Assembly: GCA_947630375.1 (NCBI GenBank) | Contig: CANRHH010000002.1 | Span: 62,001-126,000 of the forward strand | Direction: 5' to 3' | DNA: 64,000 nt | From: an uncultured Oscillospiraceae bacterium | GTDB taxonomy: Bacteria > Bacillota > Clostridia > Oscillospirales > Oscillospiraceae | Shown: positions 57,834-64,000 of the stretch, piece after piece | How positions within the stretch are numbered: position 1 is the stretch's first letter | How the letters are laid out: each line of letters begins with the position of its first letter | Notes under the pieces: generated by a model | Database searches by the model: none | What the model was told of the DNA's origin: nothing | What the model saw: the letters and a program-made list of their open reading frames with translations, nothing else | Program-made: the position numbers and the translations under genes

Positions 57834-60473
57834 ATGAGCAAAAAGTACGTGTATCTGTTTACCGAGGGCAACGCCAACATGCGCGAGCTCCTGGGCGGTA
57901 AGGGCGCCAACCTGGCCGAGATGACCAACATCGGCCTGCCGGTCCCCCAGGGCTTCACCATCACCACCGAGGCCTGCACCCAGTACTATGAAGACGGCCG
58001 CCAGATCAATGACGAGATCATGGCCGAGATCATGAAAAACGTGGAGACCATGGAGAAGATCAACGGCAAGAAGTTCGGCGATCTGGAGAATCCTCTGCTG
58101 GTCTCCGTCCGTTCCGGCGCCCGGGCCTCCATGCCCGGCATGATGGACACCATCCTGAACCTGGGCTTGAATGACGACGTGGTCGCCGCCATGATCAAGG
58201 GCAACCCGGACCCCAAGTTCGAGCGCTTCGTGTATGACTCCTATCGCCGCTTCATCCAGATGTTCTCCGACGTGGTCATGGAAGTGGGCAAGAAGTATTT
58301 CGAGCAGCTGATCGACGCCATGAAGGCCAAGAAGGGCGTCGTGTACGACATTGACCTGACCGCTGCCGACCTGAAGGAGCTGGCCGAGGAGTTCAAGGCC
58401 GAGTACAAGCAGCAGATCGGCCAGGACTTCCCCTCCGACCCGAAGGTGCAGCTGTATGAGGCCATCCGTGCCGTGTTCCGCTCCTGGGACAACCCCCGCG
58501 CCAATGTGTACCGCCGCGACAACGACATCCCCTATTCTTGGGGTACCGCTGTCAACGTGATGCCCATGGTGTTCGGCAACCTGAACAACAACTCCGGTAC
58601 CGGCGTCGCCTTCACCCGTGACCCCGCCACCGGCGAGAAGAAGCTGATGGGCGAGTTCCTGGTCAACGCCCAGGGCGAAGACGTGGTGGCCGGCGTGCGT
58701 ACCCCCATGCCCATTGCCCAGATGGCCGAGCAGTTCCCCGAGGCCTATGCCGAGTTCGTGAAGGTCTGCGGCGTTCTGGAAGAGCACTACCGCGACATGC
58801 AGGACATGGAGTTCACCGTGGAGAACGGCAAGCTCTACATGCTCCAGTGCCGCAACGGCAAGCGCACCGCTCAGGCCGCGCTGAAGATCGCCTGCGACCT
58901 GGTGGACGAGGGCATGATCGACGAGAAGAAAGCCGTCGCCATGATCGACCCCCGCAACCTGGACACCCTGCTGCATCCCCAGTTTGACGCCGAGAAGCTC
59001 AAGGCCGCCACGCCCATCGGCAAGGGCCTGGGCGCTTCCCCCGGCGCTGCCTGCGGCAAGATCGTCTTCACCGCGGAGGACGCCAAGGCCTGGAAGGCCC
59101 GCAAGGAGAAAGTGGTCCTGGTCCGTCTGGAGACCAGCCCCGAGGACATCGAGGGCATGAAGGCCTCCCAGGGCATTCTGACCGTCCGCGGCGGCATGAC
59201 CAGCCACGCGGCTGTTGTGGCCCGCGGTATGGGCACCTGCTGCGTCTCCGGCTGCGGTGATATCAAGATGGACGAGGAGAACAAGCAGTTCGTCCTGGCC
59301 GGCAAGACCTTCCACGAGGGCGACTGCATCTCCATCGACGGCTCCACCGGTAACATCTATGACGGCATCATCCCCACCGTGGACGCCACCATCGCCGGCG
59401 AGTTCGGCCGCATCATGGCCTGGGCCGACAAGTACCGCCGCCTGGGTGTGCGCACCAACGCCGACACCCCCCGGGACGCTGCCAAGGCCCGTGAGCTGGG
59501 CGCCGAGGGCATTGGCCTGACCCGTACCGAGCACATGTTCTTCAACAGCGACCGTATCGCTGCTTTTCGTGAGATGATCTGCTCCGACACCGTGGAGGAG
59601 CGCGTGGCCGCTCTGGCCAAGCTGGAGCCCATGCAGCAGGCCGACTTCGAGGGCATCTACGAGGCCATGGAAGGCTGCCCGGTCACCATCCGCTTCCTGG
59701 ATCCCCCGCTGCACGAGTTCGTCCCCACCGAGGAGGCCGACATCGAGGCTCTGGCCGAGGCCCAGCACAAGAGCGTGACCGAGATTAAGAACATCATCGC
59801 CGCCCTGCATGAGTTCAACCCCATGATGGGCCACCGTGGCTGCCGTCTGGCCGTCACCTATCCCGAAATCGCCGAGATGCAGACCCGCGCCGTCATCAAG
59901 GCTGCGCTGGCCGTCCAGGCCCGTCACCCCGAGTGGAAGATGGTCCCCGAGATCATGATCCCCCTGGTGGGCGAGGTCAAGGAGCTCAAGTACGTCAAGG
60001 ATGTGGTGGTCAAGGCTGCCGACGCCCTCATCGCCGAGGCCGGTTCCGACATGAAGTACCTGGTGGGCACCATGATCGAGATCCCCAGAGCCGCTCTGAC
60101 GGCCGACGAGATCGCCAAGGAGGCCGAGTTCTTCTCCTTCGGCACCAACGACCTGACCCAGATGACCTTCGGCTTCAGCCGTGACGACGCCGGCAAGTTC
60201 CTGGGCGCCTACTACGACAAGAAGATCTACGAGAGCGATCCCTTCGCCCGCGTGGACCAGACCGGTGTGGGCAAACTGGTGGCCATGGCTGCCAAGCTGG
60301 GCCGGGCTACCCGTCCCGAGCTGCATCTGGGCGTCTGCGGTGAACACGGCGGCGATCCCAGCTCCGTGGAGTTCTTCCACCGGGTGGGTCTGGACTATGT
60401 GTCCTGCAGCCCCTTCCGCGTTCCCATCGCCCGTCTGGCCGCCGCTCAGGCTGCCATCAAGGACATGCAGTAA
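57834..60473 (+). CDS. ppdK: Pyruvate, phosphate dikinase
   Basis: 879 residues, full length. ATP-grasp N-terminal region (LGGKGANLAEM ... SVRSGARASMPGMMDTIL), swivelling phosphohistidine domain with GGMTSHAAVVARG (His458), and PEP/pyruvate barrel with Cys835 in VCGEHGGDP. It interconverts pyruvate, ATP and phosphate with PEP, AMP and PPi, giving gluconeogenic or glycolytic flexibility in anaerobes. Codon use is strikingly biased to GCC/CTG-type codons, as in highly expressed genes. AAAGGAACG precedes ATG 57,834; it is monocistronic. Confidence 0.97.
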   Translation: MSKKYVYLFTEGNANMRELLGGKGANLAEMTNIGLPVPQGFTITTEACTQYYEDGRQINDEIMAEIMKNVETMEKINGKKFGDLENPLLVSVRSGARASMPGMMDTILNLGLNDDVVAAMIKGNPDPKFERFVYDSYRRFIQMFSDVVMEVGKKYFEQLIDAMKAKKGVVYDIDLTAADLKELAEEFKAEYKQQIGQDFPSDPKVQLYEAIRAVFRSWDNPRANVYRRDNDIPYSWGTAVNVMPMVFGNLNNNSGTGVAFTRDPATGEKKLMGEFLVNAQGEDVVAGVRTPMPIAQMAEQFPEAYAEFVKVCGVLEEHYRDMQDMEFTVENGKLYMLQCRNGKRTAQAALKIACDLVDEGMIDEKKAVAMIDPRNLDTLLHPQFDAEKLKAATPIGKGLGASPGAACGKIVFTAEDAKAWKARKEKVVLVRLETSPEDIEGMKASQGILTVRGGMTSHAAVVARGMGTCCVSGCGDIKMDEENKQFVLAGKTFHEGDCISIDGSTGNIYDGIIPTVDATIAGEFGRIMAWADKYRRLGVRTNADTPRDAAKARELGAEGIGLTRTEHMFFNSDRIAAFREMICSDTVEERVAALAKLEPMQQADFEGIYEAMEGCPVTIRFLDPPLHEFVPTEEADIEALAEAQHKSVTEIKNIIAALHEFNPMMGHRGCRLAVTYPEIAEMQTRAVIKAALAVQARHPEWKMVPEIMIPLVGEVKELKYVKDVVVKAADALIAEAGSDMKYLVGTMIEIPRAALTADEIAKEAEFFSFGTNDLTQMTFGFSRDDAGKFLGAYYDKKIYESDPFARVDQTGVGKLVAMAAKLGRATRPELHLGVCGEHGGDPSSVEFFHRVGLDYVSCSPFRVPIARLAAAQAAIKDMQ

Positions 60474-60485
60474 GCTTTTCCGTTT

Positions 60486-60511
60486 CCGGCCGGGCCTTTT
60501 GGCCCGGCCGG
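60486..60511 (+). terminator. ppdK terminator
   Basis: CCGGCCGGGCC (60,486-60,496) pairs with GGCCCGGCCGG (60,501-60,511) around TTTT, then TTTCTTT. Confidence 0.9.
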
Positions 60512-60523
60512 TTTCTTTCAGAT

Positions 60524-60548
60524 TAAACCTACAAAATAAATAGGTTTA
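60524..60548. promoter_or_regulatory. Inverted repeat upstream of the ECF S-component gene
   Basis: TAAACCTA (60,524-60,531) and TAGGTTTA (60,541-60,548) with a nine-base centre. Position just before the transporter gene suggests an operator; the binding protein is unknown. No riboswitch consensus was recognised in 60,549-60,630. Confidence 0.5.
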
Positions 60549-60630
60549 TCGGAATAAAGTTTGGCGCTTTTTCCTCTTGCATCTGCCTCGGGATAGGTGT
60601 AAACTGTGAAACCAGACAGAGGAAAGGGAA

Positions 60631-61155
60631 GTGTCAGATATGAAACAGGATAAACTGGTAAAATTAGTGCTGGCGGCCATTTTTGCCGCGCTGAGCTGTG
60701 TGGCTACCATGCTTATCAGCATTCCCATGCCCGCCACCAACGGATACATCAACTTAGGGGATGGGGCGGTGCTTTTAGGGGCCTTCCTGCTGGGGCCGGG
60801 CTACGGCGCGGCCGCCGGGGCTTTGGGCTCCATGCTGGCGGATCTGCTGCTGGGTTATGCAGTCTACGCGCCGGGGACCCTGCTCATCAAGGGCTTGATG
60901 GCCCTCTGCGCCGCGCTGGTGCTGGGCGCCCTGAAGAATAAGCCTTTGGCCGGGAGCGTCGTGGGCGGCCTGACCGGGGAGCTGGTGATGGTCTTCGGCT
61001 ATTTCCTCTATGAGAGCACGGTCCTGGGCTATGGGCTGGCCGCCGCGGCCAGCATCCCGGGCAACGGAATCCAGGGCCTGGTGGGCCTGGTGGCCGCCGT
61101 GGCGGTATATCAGGCGCTGCGGGCCTTCCCCTCGGTGAGAAACGCAGCCAGATGA
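60631..61155 (+). CDS. ECF transporter S component
   Basis: 174 residues, five to six hydrophobic segments. The N-terminal KLVLAAIFAALSCVATMLISIP and the NLGDGAVLLGAFLLGPGYG segment are typical of S components, which capture a vitamin or precursor and pair with a shared EcfT-A-A' unit encoded elsewhere. The vitamin cannot be read; PdxU/HmpT-like substrates are possible. GTG 60,631 has GAGG eight bases upstream; ATG 60,640 is an alternative. An operator-like repeat lies before it, and the next gene follows directly. Confidence 0.8.
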   Translation: MSDMKQDKLVKLVLAAIFAALSCVATMLISIPMPATNGYINLGDGAVLLGAFLLGPGYGAAAGALGSMLADLLLGYAVYAPGTLLIKGLMALCAALVLGALKNKPLAGSVVGGLTGELVMVFGYFLYESTVLGYGLAAAASIPGNGIQGLVGLVAAVAVYQALRAFPSVRNAAR

Positions 61156-61169
61156 AGAAGGAGAGCGCG

Positions 61170-61721
61170 ATGTTTGAAGAGATATCTGCTCAGGCCGCCC
61201 AGGCCGTGGGAGAATTGATCGAGGCCGCCGGGCTGAAGGCCGGGGACCTGATGGTGGTGGGCTGCTCCTCCAGCGAGATCGTGGGGCAGCACATCGGTAA
61301 GGGTTCCAGCCGGGAGGCTGCCCAGGCCGTCTTTTCCGCCATCTACCCGCCGCTGCGGGAGCGGGGGATCTTTCTGGCGGCCCAGTGCTGTGAGCATCTG
61401 AACCGGGCCCTGATCTTAGAGCGGGAGGCGGCGGAAAAATTCGGCTATGAACCGGTCAACGTGCGGCCCTGGGAGCACGCGGGCGGCTCCTTTGCCACGG
61501 TAGCCTTTGAGAGCTTCACGCATCCCACGGCGGTGGAGCATATCCGAGCCAAGGCGGGCATGGATATTGGCGACACGCTCATCGGGATGCATCTGAAAGA
61601 AGTGGCGGTGCCGCTTCGTCTAAGCGTCAGACAGATCGGCCGGGCCTCTCTGGTCTGCGCCCGGACCCGCCCCCGCTTCATCGGCGGCGAACGCGCCCGA
61701 TATCAGGAAGAGCTGAAATAA
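61170..61721 (+). CDS. TIGR01440/UPF0340 family protein
   Basis: 183 residues. GLKAGDLMVVGCSSSEIVGQHIGKGSS, FLAAQCCEHLNRALI, VNVRPWEHAGGSFAT and GDTLIGMHLKEVAVP identify the YwlG-like UPF0340 family, whose function is unknown; some members co-occur with lipid or cell-wall genes. ATG 61,170 has AAGGAG six bases upstream; an ATG at 61,152 overlaps the previous stop. It is probably in one operon with the S component. Confidence 0.88.
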   Translation: MFEEISAQAAQAVGELIEAAGLKAGDLMVVGCSSSEIVGQHIGKGSSREAAQAVFSAIYPPLRERGIFLAAQCCEHLNRALILEREAAEKFGYEPVNVRPWEHAGGSFATVAFESFTHPTAVEHIRAKAGMDIGDTLIGMHLKEVAVPLRLSVRQIGRASLVCARTRPRFIGGERARYQEELK

Positions 61722-61902
61722 AAATCCCCCATCCGAGCAGCTTCCAATAAGACAGCATCAAAACAATACTGACATTGGGTAGCTGCCAAACAGGGGTGCA
61801 ACAAATGAGAACAGACATATCCGGTTTACAGACCGAGTATGTCTGATTCTTTTGGGTGCCACCTTGGCAACTGCATTATTTTTCCGGAATAAGCAATAAT
61901 TC
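61722..61902. promoter_or_regulatory. Boundary spacer before the type I restriction locus
   Basis: 181 bases where composition changes from GC-rich to AT-rich. CAGACATA (61,812-61,819) pairs with TATGTCTG (61,838-61,845), followed by ATTCTTTT, a possible terminator for the plus-strand genes. No attachment site or gene is visible. Confidence 0.5.
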
Positions 61903-63255
61903 TTAGCTGAAGTTTTCGGTAAGCACAGCTTGAATCATAACATCAATCTGTCCGCGCAAGGATTCTATTTGCTTTTTAATTTCATCTTGTTTTGCAATTT
62001 CAGTATGTATTTTATCAACAATGCGTTGCTGTTCTTTCAGGGAAATATCCAATATTGGAAATTCCCTCACTACTATTGGGAAAATATTTGTGTTGTTGCC
62101 TAATCCCTTTTTATAGATCTCAATCAGATACTGAAAATAGGTTGTTCTGAAATAGTAATAAGCGAACTCTGGATTGTAGTCTTTAAACCGAATGCGCATT
62201 GTAAAATCAGCGAAAACTCCCTGAAGCTCATTGTCATCAATCAAGGCGACTTTTCCAATGGTTCCTTCACCGGAACGAGCAAGAATAATATCGTTTTTCC
62301 GCACGGTTTTGGCTTGCTTGGAATCAGAGTACTCTTTTGACACTGTGCTTGCACTTTCTAAATCAAACTTCCAATTCTTAATTGTTGCCATAGAAATGTA
62401 GCAAAATTCGCCATCATCAGAGTAATCCGACGGGGATACACTTGCCCCCAATACAATCGGTTCTGCAAGGTAATACTTTATTTTCTTGTCTGTGCGGCTT
62501 ATTAACTCTTGCATAACAAAATTTCCAGAATCCCTATGAAACTTTGCACTAAAACGCAAATCCTCATTGTTGGATAGTGTTCTATAATTTGCAGAAAATC
62601 TTTTTACCTGTTTGATTCTGTTAAACTCATCCATTGCAAAACGAAATTCACGATTAAATACATCGTCAATAATTTCGCTGTTCTTCTTGATTGAGGATTC
62701 AATCGTTTTAATCTCTTTCTCTATAGCGTGTGCTGCTTCCAACGCCTTTCTTTGGATGGAAACAGAAACAGCAGGCACCTTGATATATTGGATGTCGCTC
62801 GCATAAACATGTGGCTGATCAGAACCTTTTTGAAGCAAATGAATGTCATTCTGAATTAAACGAAGAGCATAGTACAAAAATTTCGTCAAATACTCGTCCT
62901 CATTTTTTGATTTTAATGTTACGCAGTCCGAGGCCCAAATAGGAACATCCCAGTAATTCACAAACCCGGAATTTGCACCAGAAGCACTAATGGTAATGCA
63001 ACCCCGAGGTCGGTTGCTTTCGTTGTGCAAATACGCATAATCTTTACCGCCCGCAACAACGGGAATATCTCCTTCAACAGCCTGCGCTTCCGTTATACTG
63101 GTTCCTTTTTCTATTTCAAAAAAATCCTTAATCCGGTCCTGACATATAGAAAATTGATTGAAGAACTCCGCATGACTTTCTTTGGCATAAGATAGTCCCA
63201 TTCGTATATTTGAGGATTCCGATATGGAGCGCATGGTATTGTTTGTCAATCGCAT
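61903..63255 (-). CDS. hsdS: Type I restriction-modification specificity subunit
   Basis: 450 residues with two target-recognition domains: first half RIKDFFEIEKGTSITEAQAV ... GSDQPHVYASDIQYIKVP, second half KYYLAEPIVLGASVSPSDY ... GLGNNTNIFPIVVREFPILD. Each is followed by a long helix (IEKEIKTIESSIKKNSEIID; EQQRIVDKIHTEIAKQDEIKKQIE). It picks the DNA site of the type I enzyme. The stop is near 61,903 and the start is nine bases after the hsdM stop. The locus is AT-rich relative to its left neighbours. Confidence 0.88.
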   Translation of the reverse strand: MRLTNNTMRSISESSNIRMGLSYAKESHAEFFNQFSICQDRIKDFFEIEKGTSITEAQAVEGDIPVVAGGKDYAYLHNESNRPRGCITISASGANSGFVNYWDVPIWASDCVTLKSKNEDEYLTKFLYYALRLIQNDIHLLQKGSDQPHVYASDIQYIKVPAVSVSIQRKALEAAHAIEKEIKTIESSIKKNSEIIDDVFNREFRFAMDEFNRIKQVKRFSANYRTLSNNEDLRFSAKFHRDSGNFVMQELISRTDKKIKYYLAEPIVLGASVSPSDYSDDGEFCYISMATIKNWKFDLESASTVSKEYSDSKQAKTVRKNDIILARSGEGTIGKVALIDDNELQGVFADFTMRIRFKDYNPEFAYYYFRTTYFQYLIEIYKKGLGNNTNIFPIVVREFPILDISLKEQQRIVDKIHTEIAKQDEIKKQIESLRGQIDVMIQAVLTENFS

Positions 63256-63264
63256 AAATACACC

Positions 63265-64000
63265 TCAATCCCAAACAATTTTGCGCATTGCATCCAAAAT
63301 TGTAGTCTCATTGCCATCATCAATTAAAATCTCCCCTGCCGTGTTCGTCCTATACAATTCGTTTTGCATCGGGCGCTCTCCTCGTTTGGTGCGTTTATAT
63401 CCGATTGCATCGGCTTCTGCCATGAAAATGCTGTAATCAAGATTTGCAGCAACTTCACTAAATACCCACCAGGTATTTACGTGTCCAAAAGTTTCTTTTG
63501 TATCTTTGTCAGGCTTACAAAGAAGTTCCAACTCTTCACGATATTTGCTGATCAAACCATTTGTATCTAAGCAATCATCTGCATCAGAAATATAGTGTTT
63601 CAGCATTTTGCGTAGCAATACAACTTCTTCATCAGGGGTCAATTTTTTGATAGACGGAAGTTTTGCTTTCAACTTTTTGCCATCATACACAGAAATCAGA
63701 TTGTCCACACGAGTTTTAAGTTGTGAATAGTCCTTCGATGCGGTATCCCATGCCTCGCTCCAAGCAGCAATTTCTTCTTTCGTTTTCTTTTGTGCAAAGA
63801 GAATACTTGTTTTTGTTGATGTATAGGGTTCAAATGCCAACTGCGGCAAGGATACAACTGCTTTTACTTTGAAATATTTATAGAGGAATAGGCGGATGTA
63901 TTTGTTTTCGGTTGTATCAAACACGCTTTCCGGCAATACCGCTGCTACACGACCATTTTCCCTTAGAAGCTGATACCAGCGCTCGATGAACAGGTTCTCT
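63265..64000 (-). CDS. hsdM: Type I restriction-modification methyltransferase (5' end outside the window)
   Basis: The frame runs through the right edge of the window, so this is the C-terminal part of the gene; 244 residues are visible. The first visible residues (NLFIERWYQLLRENGRVAAVLPESVFD) follow the methylase fold after the NPPF motif, which must lie further right. The remaining text (AFEPYTSTKTSILFAQKK, DNLISVYDGKKLKAKL) fits HsdM C-termini. It methylates adenine in the site recognised with HsdS. HsdR is expected beyond the window. Confidence 0.85.
   Translation of the reverse strand, partial: ENLFIERWYQLLRENGRVAAVLPESVFDTTENKYIRLFLYKYFKVKAVVSLPQLAFEPYTSTKTSILFAQKKTKEEIAAWSEAWDTASKDYSQLKTRVDNLISVYDGKKLKAKLPSIKKLTPDEEVVLLRKMLKHYISDADDCLDTNGLISKYREELELLCKPDKDTKETFGHVNTWWVFSEVAANLDYSIFMAEADAIGYKRTKRGERPMQNELYRTNTAGEILIDDGNETTILDAMRKIVWD

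Noticed and set aside
57801..60380. 859-codon minus-strand open frame opposite ppdK
   Set aside because: Antisense shadow of a strongly codon-biased gene; it is rich in HGD/LVHA repeats without any domain.
1..64000. CRISPR arrays, tRNA and rRNA genes
   Set aside because: No regularly spaced repeats and no tRNA-like acceptor/T-loop combination were seen while reading; a dedicated scan was not possible.

Overview
The window comes from a GC-rich, spore-forming gut-type Firmicute, most likely of the Oscillospiraceae/Ruminococcaceae group. The evidence is a small acid-soluble spore protein (SASP) gene, spoIIID, the gene order ylxM-ffh-rpsP-khpA-rimM-trmD, rsmA and pyruvate phosphate dikinase, together with clean AGGAGG ribosome sites and frequent GTG/TTG starts. 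No rRNA, tRNA or CRISPR array was seen.

Layout. (1) 1-3,660: chromosomal lipid/envelope genes (acyltransferase fragment, PAP2 phosphatase, diacylglycerol-type glycosyltransferase, membrane M28 peptidase). (2) 3,830-30,492: a mobile element of about 26.65 kb inserted inside the SASP gene by the large serine recombinase at its right end. The 12-bp core TCAAGAAGATGA lies at both ends, and the 3' end of the SASP gene now forms the last codons of the recombinase. The backbone (MobV relaxase, CHC2 primase, P4-type primase-helicase, Xre regulator, sigma factor, hairpin array) is GC-rich. The cargo is mostly AT-rich anti-phage defence: a Gabija pair (gajA/gajB), a BcgI-like fused restriction-methylation system, and a type II CBASS operon (CD-NTase, Cap2, Cap3, two-TM effector). 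It also has a Fic protein, two AAA ATPases of the DUF4143 and DUF234 kinds, a membrane hydrolase-like protein, an orphan Phd antitoxin and decayed pieces (IS66 tnpB, a type III mod fragment). (3) 30,600-45,400: chromosome with an HMA metal-binding protein, a 2-hydroxyacyl-CoA dehydratase plus iron-alcohol dehydrogenase operon, a MATE pump, spoIIID, a PsiE-like protein, GtrA and a GT2 glycosyltransferase, lgt and two M16 peptidases. (4) 45,452-52,525: one giant cyclic beta-glucan synthase-like gene. (5) 52,600-61,720: the SRP/ribosome-assembly cluster (including a TrmD-GNAT fusion), ppdK, and an ECF S-component with a TIGR01440 protein. (6) 61,900-64,000: an AT-rich type I restriction-modification locus running off the right edge.

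How they work together. The element looks like an integrative and mobilizable defence island: the recombinase moves it, the MobV protein can mobilise it with a helper, the primases suggest a replicating circular stage, and its Xre/sigma pair probably controls it. Insertion exchanges the C-termini of the SASP and the recombinase, which ties the element to a spore gene. The most notable observations are that C-terminal swap, the stacked defence systems with a CBASS effector I do not recognise, the multi-hairpin array at 18.05-18.45 kb, and two promoter or ribosome-site regions overlaid by perfect inverted repeats.
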